Shown: piece by piece, positions 48,637 to 59,597 of the stretch
Layout of the letters: the number at the start of each line of letters is the position of its first letter
How positions within the stretch are numbered: position 1 is the first letter of the stretch
From: Cornus controversa
Taxonomy: Eukaryota > Streptophyta > Magnoliopsida > Cornales > Cornaceae
Direction: 5' to 3'
Length of the DNA: 64,000 nt
Assembly (NCBI GenBank): GCA_026545225.1
Contig: CM048850.1
Location: 6,807,501 to 6,871,500, forward strand
The notes under the pieces: generated by a model
What the model saw: the letters and a program-made list of their open reading frames with translations, nothing else
What the model was told of the DNA's origin: nothing
Database searches by the model: none
Position numbers and translations under genes: made by a program

Positions 48637-48820
48637 GAAGACTCCGATTCAGAACTTCAAATCCAAAACGATTTTCTTCGAATGCACATAAAGGATCTGA
48701 AGGAAGAGCTTGAAGAAGCTGAAGGGCGACGATTTGGTAATAGATTCCCTAAAAGGGGAGGATAGGGTTCGAACTTTGGTAACACAGGTAGGGGTGGTCG
48801 AGGATTCCGAAATGGGTGAA
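48637..48820 (+). pseudogene. Captured RG-rich C-terminal coding fragment
   Basis: An open frame interrupted by one TAG (48762-48764) encodes DEDSDSELQ, an acidic helical stretch (HIKDLKEELEEAEG), and an RG/FG-rich tail (RFPKRGG, then NTGRGGRGFRNG) ending in TGA. This is the composition of an RNA-binding protein C-terminus. The source gene is not recognised. It lies about 430 bp from a CACTA end. Confidence 0.45.
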
Positions 48821-49009
48821 GCAAATCAAGATCATCAGATGGCTTCGATTCGAAAGTCTGAAGTGAGAAAGAAAATTGAACGCATGTGAGCTGAGGGAAT
48901 GTGTATAATCAGATGGCTTCGATCGATTAAAGAAAGACTGAAATGAGGGAGAAAATTGAACGCATATATATGACAGAGGAAAAGTGTATCTCGCGGGAAA
49001 CCAAAATAA

Positions 49010-49245
49010 ATATTTTTAAAAAAACTTTCAATGACGGCCAAAGCCCGTAATAAGAATAAATATTTCTAGGACGAGCCAATGGCCCGTTGTGGAAACTCAC
49101 TTTCTACTACGGGACTAATAGCCCGTCGTGGAAACAAACTTTCTAGGGCAGGCTACACGGGCCCGTCATGGAATATACTTTTTACGACTAACTACACGGG
49201 CCCGTCGTAAAAAACCTGTCGTTAAAACCCAAAAATCTTGTAGTG
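49010..49245 (-). mobile_element. CACTA terminus Z
   Basis: The plus strand ends AATCTTGTAGTG, i.e. CACTACAAGATT on the minus strand, with interior to the left. Subterminal dyads are of the GACGGGCCCGTC and GGGACTAATAGCCCGTC type, unlike those of terminus X but similar to the fragment at 14942. It is inserted in an LTR copy that continues at 49246. Confidence 0.75.
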
Positions 49246-49802
49246 ACCTTTATTGTGATAATAGAAGGGTTGGTTTAAAACATAGTTCTAATTATTTTTG
49301 AGACAGGAGATTAAGTGATTAAATGGTATAATTGTATTTATATGTTTGAATGTCCTCATATAGAGGGCATCTTTTCCAATTCTCTGATTAGGTGGTAGTA
49401 AATGAAACTTGCTCGTGGGTTTAACCCACTTTGTTGATATTTCAAGTTCGAGACAATTTTCACCTCGACGTTAGAGCATGGAGTTCATTAAGCATGGCCG
49501 TCATCTTTTCCTTAACAGACTTCAGAGTAGGAACTTAGATATGTTCATAAAGTATTTACTATTATGATTTTTGGTTAATGGGTCCTTGAGTTACGGGACT
49601 TTCAAGTTGTATCGTTCAAACTCGCTTTTTGTTTATTTAACATTTTTATTTATTTCAGTCACACTTTCCTTTCAACTTTTATGATTCTTTTTCTTTTTTT
49701 TTTCTTATATTTTATGCTTGTTTGCTATCAGTTGTAAGTATTCCTTATGTTTTATATGTGAGACTAGCCACCTTTTGCGTGAAATTTGTAGGGGATATGT
49801 CA
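49246..49802 (-). mobile_element. LTR 5' part in arm B, cut by CACTA terminus Z
   Basis: On the minus strand it starts TGACATATCCCC and corresponds to the 72-bp stub at 19720, but continues for 557 bp. Its sequence is related to family-1 LTRs (shared GGACCCATTAACC and GGGTTAAACCCACGAGCAAG segments). It ends at CACTA terminus Z. Confidence 0.75.
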
Positions 49803-50418
49803 GTTATATGATTAATTTTAATAGTATAGGGACTTTTCTTAATTAACTCTTTAAAATAATAATATATAAAATAGAGTTAAAAAATCTTTGGCCAGATGGA
49901 GAGGCATGTGTAAATACATTGACCTAAAAATGATACTCTTCCTCTTTGTGTAGTATAAAGAGTATTTGTCAACTTCAAGATTCAACACAATTAGCTCACA
50001 GCAGCGACTCCTCTATGTGCACAACCACAGGAAGACTAGCTCCAAGTCTATATGTGTCCCATTGCCTATAAACTTGAAAAGTAGTGAAATACACATATTT
50101 GTATAAATAGACATAGAATCCAGAGATGAAGAGAAAAAAATTGGTGATGTAGAGGTAGAATATGGTGGGAGTTACATCAAAACAAGTTTTGAGATAATGG
50201 ATGTTTCGCATATATATATAGAATTAATATGCAACGGTAAGGGTATAATAATTATAAATATTATGATTAAAATAATATCCACCAAAATATAATTTAATTA
50301 GTATAATAATATTCACATTAAAACAACATTAATATAATCTAATAATATTTTTATTAAAATATTTCCAACAATCCCCACCTATTTTAATAAAAATCAAAAT
50401 ATATAATCGAGCAACTTT

Positions 50419-50845
50419 TGTAAGAACTGTGACCGCTTTTGTCCGTTTCTCGTCATTTTTATTTAATTGTGATATTAATGCTTTAAATGATTGTTTATGT
50501 GTTTTAAATGTGAAATACATGTTTAGAGAGTATACTTAAGGTTTGGATAAATTTTTGGAGCGTTTAACCAAAGTTGACTTTTTTGGGTCTGGTTAACCTA
50601 GGGATGCGGGCTCAGAAAATCTAAAATTGTGAGAATGACTCCAAATTTGGAGGGTAGCTTAAATAAAATATTTTTCGTGCTGCAAAATCAATTTCGTGTC
50701 AATCAGAGTTACGGAACTCCAAAAACGAGTCCAAAGAGATTTAGTGAAAAGATTGTGGCATACTTGTAAATAAGATGTAAATTTTGTTTTTGTAAGATGT
50801 AAATAATAAGAAACAGTGAAGATAAGCAATGTATATAGGATACTA
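50419..50845 (+). mobile_element. Old LTR fragment shared by both arms (arm B copy)
   Basis: Starts TGTAAGAACTGTGACC; counterpart of 18829-19238. It is related in sequence and spacing to the first 300 bp of the chromovirus LTR at 57376. Confidence 0.65.
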
Positions 50846-50902
50846 GCTTTACAATTTCCCTCTGGGCAACTCTCACTTGGCACTAAAGTCCTAGGCTATG
50901 AA

Positions 50903-50905
50903 CAC

Positions 50906-50984
<79 letters not shown>
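50903..50984. repeat. (CA)n(TA)n microsatellite
   Basis: A long CA run followed by a TA run. Arm A has only a short TA remnant at the matching place (about 18738). Confidence 0.95.
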
Positions 50985-50987
<3 letters not shown>

Positions 50988-52127
50988 TTCACTAACTCCT
51001 TACCACTTGTACCTTTTTTTAATCTCCAACTTAAAGTCACTATTTAATATTTAGAAGGCATAAATAGTGCCCTCAATTTCCATTAAATTGAATTTTATCC
51101 TTCAATTATTTCACTTTCTTCTTTTTTTCAATTGACTTGTTGTTTTGTTTGGCCATAAAATTTTCCAAAACCAAACTTTCTTGATTGGAAATCAATATAG
51201 GTTACAGAATATCATAGCGACCATTTCTATGGAGGTTTCCGGATTCCTAACCCCAACCACTCGAGTCAGTCATTTTTGGAACACATGGAGTTATTAAGTC
51301 AAAAAGAGCCTTTGTAGAATGTCATTTTTTTTTATCATTTCCGATGGAGTTTAGAATCAAACTAAGTTTTTCTCAAATCCTTCTTCGGTGAACTAAAACA
51401 CCTGAACTATTGTCAATCTACTTGAGGTTAGCTCTATCAGTTTTAATTCCCATTGCTAAACCTTGCTTTCTTAACGACACGTTACATATTACGCTTAAGT
51501 AAGCGTGCATGAATTATAATTTTTAGGTTGTGAGATTCGTACTAAAAAACTTGCTTCCTTTCTTACCATGTTAAAGAAACTCTTCTAAGAAAGCTTAAAC
51601 TTCTGGAGATGGTGAAACTTTAATTAATTATATATTCATATCCTCTGCCAGCTGGTAAAAGCCAGGCAACAGTGTGAATGTATAGAAGAGGTAGGAGAAG
51701 AAGAACAAACTTTCTGGAATACAAGTTCATTTTTATTCAAAATTTTCAACATTCGAAGAAGATGTTGACTCAATATAGTATATAAAAGGGAACAAACAAA
51801 GTATATTTAAAACTTCACTGAAACAAATATCATAGTCCATTTTTGTTCTTAAAAAAAAAAAAAAAATTATTCAAAGCAAAGGTCAAATCATGATATTCAT
51901 GTGAACTCCTATTTCTCCAGTTGGTAGTTGCCTTGTTTCAATTAAAATATCGTCATTACAATCCCAAGGAGACGTAGAATTTCTTCCCATGCCAGTTTTT
52001 CTTTTCATTAATCAAGGACCCGCAAAGCAAAAACAGTAGGTAAGAAAATGTTGATGAAAACAAGTAAATGAACATTTCCTCCTTTTTTAGGGGAGGACGG
52101 GGTATGGGTGAGACAAGAGAATGAGTA

Positions 52128-52159
<32 letters not shown>

Positions 52160-52193
52160 GCACTTACATAAATATAAAAAAATATTGATCTCT

Positions 52194-52928
52194 TTAGTAA
52201 GGGCTTGGAGGAGGTGGAGGAGAGCTATAATAGTATACATGAGGAGGTGGTGGTGAGGGTGGCGGTGGAGATTTGTAGTAGTAGGGTGGAGGAGGAGATG
52301 GTGATGGTGGTGGGGGAGATTTATAAACATAAGGAGGTGGAGGAGAAGGAGATGGAGGTGGTGGAGACTTGTAATAGTATGGTGGAGGTGGTGAAGGAGA
52401 AGGTGGTGGGGGCGATTTGTATATATAAGAAGGAGGAGGTGATGGAGATGGAGGAGGAGGGGACTTGTAGACATATGGAGGAGGAGGTGAGGGAGATGGG
52501 GGTGGAGGAGACTTGTAGACATAAGGAGGTGGAGGTGAAGGAGATGGTGGTGGTGGTGATTTGTAGATATAAGGAGGTGGAGGTGATGGAGAAGGTGGTG
52601 GTGGGGATTTGTAGACGTAAGGAGGCGGCGGTGAAGGAGATGGTGGTGGGGGTGATTTGTAGATATATGGTGGAGGAGGTGATGGGGAGGCTGGAGGTGG
52701 TGATTTGTAGTAGTAAGAAGGAGGAGGTGGTAGTGACGGTGGGGATGGTGACATATAGTAGTAAGGAGGTGGTGGTGAGGGAGATGGAGGTGGTGGCGAC
52801 TCATAATAGTAAGGAGGTGGTGGTGGAGGTGGAGATGCATAGATGTAAGGCTCATGATCTGCCATTACATTTGTAGCTATCAAACATATTGCCAAGGCAT
52901 ATAGTATGGAAGGCCAAAAGGTGGCCAT
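52194..52928 (-). CDS. Extensin copy B, intact
   Basis: A 244-residue extensin-type hydroxyproline-rich glycoprotein starting at the ATG at 52928 (MATFWPS...). The frame extends three codons further to a TTG, which I do not take as the start. Residues 1-23 form a signal peptide ending NVMA, with likely cleavage before DHEP. From about residue 30 on, the protein is almost entirely SPPPP blocks alternating with YVYK, YIYK and YYYK, ending SPPPPPSPY. Prolines in these blocks become hydroxylated and arabinosylated and the Tyr motifs form cross-links in the cell wall. Intronless, as is usual for extensins, with a TATA box at 53044-53051. It is the only apparently intact host gene in the window. 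Confidence 0.92.
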   Translation of the reverse strand: MATFWPSILYALAICLIATNVMADHEPYIYASPPPPPPPYYYESPPPPSPSPPPPYYYMSPSPPSLPPPPSYYYKSPPPASPSPPPPYIYKSPPPPSPSPPPPYVYKSPPPPSPSPPPPYIYKSPPPPSPSPPPPYVYKSPPPPSPSPPPPYVYKSPPPPSPSPPPSYIYKSPPPPSPSPPPPYYYKSPPPPSPSPPPPYVYKSPPPPSPSPPPPYYYKSPPPPSPPPPHVYYYSSPPPPPSPY

Positions 52929-53043
52929 TTTTGGCAACTGTAGTAAGCTGCCAGAAACTCTCTCAACAATCTGTGGAACTTCTAGGCTGTATACATTAAT
53001 GGACTACTACTGGTGAATGACTCTACAATGAAGAGGCTTACCA

Positions 53044-53051
53044 TTTATATA
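53044..53051 (-). promoter_or_regulatory. TATA box of extensin copy B
   Basis: TATATAAA on the minus strand, 116 bp upstream of the ATG, conserved with copy A. Confidence 0.65.
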
Positions 53052-54112
53052 GTGATCCATTCAAATTGTAGACCATTTGTCTAATATTGGTTGGAGGGTT
53101 CTTCTAACAACTTTTATTTGTTTACTTAAATAAAAAAATATCTCATTTTCATTCAACAACTGAGTATTGGGATACCACTATCTTTTTATTTTTTATTTTT
53201 TCTTGTATTGTTCATAAGCCTAGAAATGGTCAATGTAGACAATGCATGATCTCGGATTCATAAGAAACTTCCATGTATACTTCCTTGTATGTATCGTTGA
53301 GTTAAATATAATATGAAAGACAACCACTTCTATTGAAAGTTGGGTTATTTTTCGGGTGATTGTGTTGGTACCTCTTATAATAATACTTTTCTTCCTTTTA
53401 AAAAATTAATTGTTATTAAATATGGCACACTAGGCGCTCTATCAATTTCACCATCGGACGCTCTCCTAACTTAACCACTGAATATTGTCCAATAATGCAT
53501 CTCACTGGAAAAATATTTTTTTATAATACTCTTTTATCATTTCACTAGGAAAATATTTTTTATTTTTCCAAAAAATAAAATAAAATTAGCAGTTCCAAAA
53601 TGGTCCATGCAGGACTTCTTGGTCGATGCATTGGTTACATTTCTGGAGTAGTACTTCACTTCTTGTTTTATATAATCAAAATCAATAAACATTGATTTTG
53701 ACTACTTCTTTCTTTTGTTTTTTCCTGAAGATGTCTAAAACCAATAAAATTAAACAGAACGTTCTCATTGAGTAAGTTGTGAAGAAGAAATCCGAGCTCG
53801 TTAGGTACGAATTGAATGATTCAATGAAGAGCAATCTAATAAACTAATAAGTTCTGTTGATTAATGAAATACTAATTTTTTTTTAATATGTATGAATTTC
53901 ATTTGTTCCTCATGTGAATATTGAACTTAGTCCTTTGGTCCTTTTGTTTTTGAGAGGCCCCCTTCATTGTGTGTACGTACTCTTTTTTTTTCTTTTTTCT
54001 TTTTTCTTTTTTCTTCATAAATGGGTTGTTTTATAAATAAAGAGATATAAAAGTACGTACAAGGCTTATGAGAGGGCCTTCGCCCTCAAATTCAATGAAT
54101 AGGATGGAAAAT
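53052..54112. other. Extensin-B upstream region
   Basis: Shared with arm A (9192-10119 plus 13442-13557). It includes the uninterrupted site of solo LTR 1 near 53170. No ORF. The natural distal promoter of the extensin is probably here. Confidence 0.6.
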
Positions 54113-54129
54113 CTCCATTTCCAATAATA

Positions 54130-54923
54130 ACAGAGCACAAAAAGGAGAAAACCAGAAATTCTAAAGGAATTTAGTAAAAAAGAAAAGAAAGAAAAAATCA
54201 AGAGATAATTTTAGCAATTTAAAATTTTAGGGAGCATTATGTAAAATTCTAAAGGAACTTAATTTTGGTGTTTTGTGGAAGGATTATTGATGGAGGCGGG
54301 TTAGGTTGCCTATTACCTAGTAAGACATTTGTAAAATATGGAGGAAGGCATGTTAGGATTACCTAGAATCTAATTAGAAAACTTAGTGTGTTTAGGCATG
54401 TTAGGATTGCCTATGGTTTGAACTTAGGAATTTGTTTTACCTTTATTGTGATAATAGAAGGGTTGGTTTAAAACATAGTTCTAATTATTTTTGAGACAGG
54501 AGATTAAATGACTAAATGATATAATTGTATCTATATGTTTTAATGTCCTCATATAGAGGGTATGTTTGCCAGTTCTTTGATTGGGTGGTAGTAGAGGGAA
54601 CTTGCTCGTGGGTTTAACCCACTTTGTTGATATTTCAGGTACGAGGCAGTTTCCACCTCGACGTTAGATCGTGGAGTTCATTACGCATGGCCGTCATCTT
54701 TTCCTTAACATACTTCAGAGTAAGAACTTAGATATGTTCATGAAGAATTTACTTTTATGATTTTTGGTTAATGGGTCCTTGAGTTACGGGACTTTCAAGT
54801 TGTATCGTTTAGACTCTCTTTTTGTTTATTTAATATTATTATTTATTTCAGTTACACTTTCCTTTCAGCTTTTATGATTCTTTTTCTTTTTTTCTTGTAT
54901 TCAATGCTTGTTGGCAATCAGTT
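54130..54923 (-). mobile_element. LTR fragment, interior part, cut by CACTA terminus X'
   Basis: The reverse strand begins AACTGATTGCC and continues the LTR exactly where the 19720-19791 stub stops. It includes degenerate repeats with TAGGCA-ATCCTAACA-TGCCTA dyads (54360-54420). The outer edge near 54130 is uncertain. Confidence 0.65.
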
Positions 54924-55870
54924 CACTACAAGAAAATTAGTCTTTTACGACGGGCCAAAACTGCCTTAAATGACTTTTTAAGGCGCACCATGGCCTATCC
55001 TCTATTAAGGCGTTATGATTACTAAGTTTTTTTAAAGGCAGGTGAAAACTTTTTAAAAGCAGTCAGAAATTGCCTTTAATAATTTCAGAAACGCCTTTAA
55101 AATAATTTTTCAAGGTGGTTATTTAGTGTCTTAAAAGTTCGATTATTCAAGGCGGTCCTTACACGTCATAGAAGTGTAATTATTTACGGCGGTCAATTAT
55201 TGCTTAGAATCTCAATTATTAAGGGCGGTTAGTTTCCGCTTTAAAATCTCAATTATTTAGGACAGCCTTGGCCCACCTTAAACGCTTAATATTAAAGGTG
55301 GCTTCCGCCCGCCTTAGAAGCTTAATATTAAGGGCGGTGTTGGTCCGCCTTAAAAGATAAGCCTCATATTAATTATTAAGGGCGGCCATTGTCCGCCTTA
55401 TAAGGTTTTTATTTTTTTTTGAAATATTCTTTTTCTTTCATCCCCATTCCAAAAACCTATGAAACCCAATCCAAAAACCTGTGATGCCATACAATACCAA
55501 CATCCAATTTGCATCCGAAGCTAACACATTCAAATGAAAGTTAACCCAAAAACACAATATGAATGACTTTCATCTAAACCCAAAACTATGTGCTTCCATA
55601 CAATATCAATATCTAATTTGCATCCCTTCAAAGCTAGCACATTCAAATAATTTAGCATGCTTAAAAATTACAACTATTAATTTTTAGATAGAGTGAACAT
55701 TTAAAAGACATTATAGCAAGCAAAACAACTGCACTTGAAGACATAGTACGTTTAGAGGCAATTGAAGCGGTCATCACAGTGTAACACAACATCCGTGCTG
55801 CGTTGGTTCATTATCCTGGGAGTTAAGGAGAGAGGGTCAATGGAGCAAGTACAACAGGAGAGAAGGCACA
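54924..55870 (+). mobile_element. CACTA terminus X', second copy of terminus X
   Basis: Begins CACTACAAGAAAATTAG and then follows terminus X (19792-20960) through TTTTACGACGGGC, the AAGGCGG dyads, a T-run and about 450 bp beyond. Homology fades near 55890, shortly before the truncated chromovirus. The same end of the same family is thus present twice in the same orientation, 35 kb apart. Confidence 0.8.
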
Positions 55871-55974
55871 AAAAGATCAATAAATAAAGACAAAAAATTA
55901 ATAATAATAAAATAATGTGACGATAGAAAAAATCTACATAAAAATAAAGTAATCCCTATACTTGGACTACAAGT

Positions 55975-57329
55975 AGCGAAGTAGTGGAGGATTGGGTTAT
56001 CCATTCAGACGGAGGTCTAAGGTTTAGAGGGAGAATGGTTGTTCCATTGGCTTGTAGGGATGAGGTCTTGAGGGAGTTTCATAACTCCAGACTTGCAGTA
56101 CATCCTGGTGGTACCAAAATGTACCACAACCTTCGTAGACAGTATTGGTGGAAGGGCATGAAAAAGGACGTCGCACGATTTGTGGCAAGGTGCCTCACTT
56201 GTCAACAAATGAAGGCCGAGCATCAGAGACCGGCAGATTTGTTACAACCTTTACCGGTAGCTATGTGGAAGTAGGAACACGTCACTATGGACTTTGTGAC
56301 GGGGTTACCTAGGACAAGGAAGAGTCATGATGCAGTTTCGGTCATTGTGGATAGATTGACCAAGGTGGCTCATTTCCTTCCGATTCGAGTGACGGATGAT
56401 GTGGATACCCTTAGTCAGTTGTATATTGATCAGATTGTGAGATTACATGGAGTGCCAGTTTCCATTGTGTCTGATAGGGATCCGAGATTCACATCACAAT
56501 TTTGGCAGAGTTTTCAAGCAACACTTGATACGGACCTCCATTTTAGTACGACTTTTCATCCTCAGACAGATGGTCAGTCAGAGCGTACTATACAGATCTT
56601 GGAGGATATTCTTAGAGCATGTGCACTTGATTTTTGAGGCAGTTGGGAGGATCACCTTCCATTGGTCGAGTTTGCGTACAATAATAGCTACCAAGCTAGT
56701 ATTGAGATGGCTCCATTTGAGGCCTTGTATGATAGACCTTGTAGGTCGCCAGTTGTTGGATAAAGGTCGGTGAGACAGTGGCTTTGGGCAGGATATAGTC
56801 AAAGAGACTACAGAAAATATTAAGATTATACGGCAGCGTTTGCTTACGGCTCAGAGTCGTCAAAAAAGCTATGCTGACAAAAGGCGGAGTCCTTTAGCAT
56901 TTGAGGTGGGGGGACCATGTCTTCTTGAAGGTCTCGCCACGACGGGGTTTGATGAGGTTTAGGCGTAGTGGAAAGCTAGCCCCACGGTTTATCGGTCCAT
57001 TCAAGATATTGGATCATGTGGGTGAGGTTGCATATTGCTTGGCATTGCCACCACAATTGTCAACTGTGCACAATACTTTTCACATTTCGATGTTGAGAAA
57101 GTATGAGCCGGATCCTTCACATGTATTAGATTGGACAAATCTTGAGATGGAGGAGGACGTGTCTTACGAGGAAAGACCGGTACAGGTTTTGGATGCTAGG
57201 GAGCAAGTGCTTCGGGGTAAGACTATTCCATTGGTTAAAGTCCTTTGGAGACATCACAGAGTCGAGGAGGCTACGTGGGAGCGAGAACAAGAAGTCCACG
57301 CAAAATATCCCGAGTTATTTTCTACTTGA
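55975..57329 (+). pseudogene. Chromovirus integrase with chromodomain, 5'-truncated
   Basis: Begins inside the integrase zinc finger (HNSRLAVHPGGTKMYHNL, CLTCQQMK). It continues with the catalytic core (Asp in [10 protein letters not shown], Asp in IVSDRDPRF, Glu in [10 protein letters not shown]), a GPF-type C-terminal domain (APRFIGPFKIL), and a chromodomain (VLRGKTIPLVKVLWRHH, then EATWERE) ending at 57329. Gag, protease, RT and RNase H are missing. Lesions are TAG at 56272-56274, TGA at 56635-56637, a frame change near 56760 and an extra G in the run at about 56907. The chromodomain would target integration to marked chromatin; here it is a dead remnant. The left break adjoins the CACTA X' region. 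Confidence 0.88.
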
Positions 57330-57361
57330 GGTATGTTTCTAATTTCAGGGACGAAATTCCC

Positions 57362-57375
57362 TTAAGGGGGGAGGT
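57362..57375 (+). other. Polypurine tract of the chromovirus
   Basis: AAGGGGGGAGG-type purine run immediately before the TG of the LTR, the expected primer site for plus-strand synthesis. Confidence 0.7.
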
Positions 57376-58565
57376 TGTAGAAACTGTGACCAATTTTGGC
57401 CAGTTTTGCATTTTTTGTATTTTAATTGCCATAAATGCATTTTGAGTAGTGTTTAACATGCTTCGAGTGTGGGGAACATGTTTGAGAAGTGTTTTAAGGG
57501 TTTTGGTAAGTTTTCAGGAGATTTGGAGAAGTTTGACTTTTTGGTCAAACTGGGCCCCGGAATGCGACTTAAGTAGGCCCGGGAATCCAGAAAATACTCG
57601 AAAATATTTATTTCTGAGAATGACTTCGATGAAATATTTAGAGAATTAAGGAAGTGATTTCGAGACCGTAGGAGTTTTCGGAATCGAAAACGGAGGCCCG
57701 GAGGGTACGTCAAGTGGCCGGGGGCATTTTGGTCTTTTTGCAAGCCCTAGATATTTTAAATATCAGTGGCTGAGACTCCCAGCCAAATCTGACTCCTCTT
57801 TCTCTCTCTAAGACCCTCCATCTTTATAGCTCTCCCTTCTCTCTACATTTCGGACCCGTTCGACTTGGATTCAAGACTTACCGAAGGAGGGAGATAAGTA
57901 GGGTACGGCTAGGGCTTCCCTTTGAACCGATCAAAGTGATGGTTTGGCAAGATAGACATCGCTGAAATTTTGGTGAAGTGCTTGGAAGGTCTCATTTTTG
58001 ACGTAGGGGTTCTTCTTCTCTTCTAATTGTCAATTCTAAGGTTTCGGGAGAAGAAGAGAGGTATAGGTTGTGTTTCACATGCTTTAGGATGGTGAGAGGT
58101 GTGAAAAGTTGTGTTTTGTCCTTCTCTAGAGTCCTATCTTTTCACAATTGTATCCATTATGTTGGTGGTAGCATGTGGGTTTGAAGTGTGTGAGTGTAAG
58201 AAATTGATACATAGGCATTATGTACTCAATTTGGTGTATATGTGGAAAAATGTGCACCAAGTGTCATATATGTGATTATATGTGAGAATGTGGTTGTTGA
58301 ATGCATGTTAGTTGTATGTGCTAAAATTATGCATTGAGTGTAGCATGAGTAAAATATGCTAATTTTGAAGTTGTATGCATATGAGATGATATATGCATGT
58401 GTTATACATATATGTGCTATATGTGGTGTGTGGTGATGGGAAATATGCTTGTTACTTCTTTTTAGTATCAATGAGCATGAGTTGAGCATGAAAATAAAAT
58501 GTCATGTGTTTATGCATTCATATTGCATATGTGGGAAGTTGCGGGAAAATGACGCAAATAAGGTG

Positions 58566-58890
58566 CACGGGGCTTCGGAGTGGTCCAACTGTGTTGTGAA
58601 ATGTGATAAAATTATCCACTACGTATGGCCCTCAGAGTGGACCCGCCATACTAAGGCTTAATGCCTAGGATTGGAGTGTGTCCAATACTCATGACCCCTC
58701 GGAGTTGTCCCGGTCATAGGATGGTTATCGAACAATGTCCAAGAATTGTGAGCCTCGGAGTTGTCTCCTCACTCTATGGCAATCATATATATTGCTATGG
58801 TAGAATGACCTTTCGGAGTTGTCCCGGTCATTGGATGGTTATCGGAGGTGTCCAAAGTTACATGATCCTCGGAGCGGGCCAATCATGTAG
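58566..58890 (+). repeat. Array of hairpins with constant loop and varying stems
   Basis: Five perfect dyads at 58623-58651, 58691-58717, 58748-58772, 58804-58832 and 58859-58889 each enclose a 15-nt loop close to CCTCGGAGTTGTCCC. Stems are GTATGGC/GCCATAC, ATGACC/GGTCAT, GTGAG/CTCAC, AATGACC/GGTCATT and TACATGAT/ATCATGTA. A degenerate sixth member is at 58566-58593 (CACGG/CTGTG). Spacing is about 55-68 bp. Confidence 0.85.
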
Positions 58891-59597
58891 GGTATCGGAT
58901 GAGGAACGAGAGAGAGAGCATTTACTCCCTTTAATGCTTTTATGTTTGAACATGTTGTACATGATTCGTGAAATATGCAATCCTCTTTAATTGCATTTGT
59001 TGATTGGTTTTTGAGATTATGGATGTGGCATGTAGGGTATTCATATGCATTCCATGTAGGTCGGTGTCGAGTCGACACTTAGGAGGGTTGGGGTATCTCT
59101 ACTAAGCCGCAGTGGTGCTCACCCCTTTATTATAAACTCGTTTACAGATAAAGCGCCGATGACGGATGGGACATGAGTGTCCAAGTGGAACTCTAGTGGT
59201 GTTTTTGCTATCTTTTGGATGTTGAGCATTTTGTGGCTATCCATGCCGACTTGTGGCATGTGACTTCCTTTTTAGTTGTGGTTGTACTTTGGACATATGT
59301 ACTTTTGATGTATGTATTAGATTATAAACTTGTTGGGTGTGGAAAGACAATGGTTTAGTTTATGTAATGCCCATGGTGGCACTTAGTTCATTTGATGATG
59401 TTTTCATTGTGAATGAATTGTGGTTATGGAGGATAATGATTCATTTTGATGTATAATTCAATTATGAATGTGATCTTGAGTGTGAGATTGATGTTGGAAC
59501 CTTTCATTTATGTTATGGATCATGTATGAGGAGTTCTAGGATGATAGAAGGTGGATTGGGCTCCAAATGAACCATATATAGGGTTGTTGGAGGTCCC

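Larger units (their letters stand above)
49246..54112 (-). repeat. Inverted duplication, arm B
   Basis: Reverse-oriented match of arm A (9192-19791) without the two solo LTRs. It preserves their target sites as single uninterrupted sequences and carries the intact extensin gene. It ends where arm A meets the Tat LTR. Confidence 0.9.

Noticed and set aside
19792..49245. A single 29-kb CACTA element with ends at 19792 and 49245
   Set aside because: The subterminal repeats at the two ends differ, and the flanking LTR positions do not form one target site, so I keep the ends as separate features.
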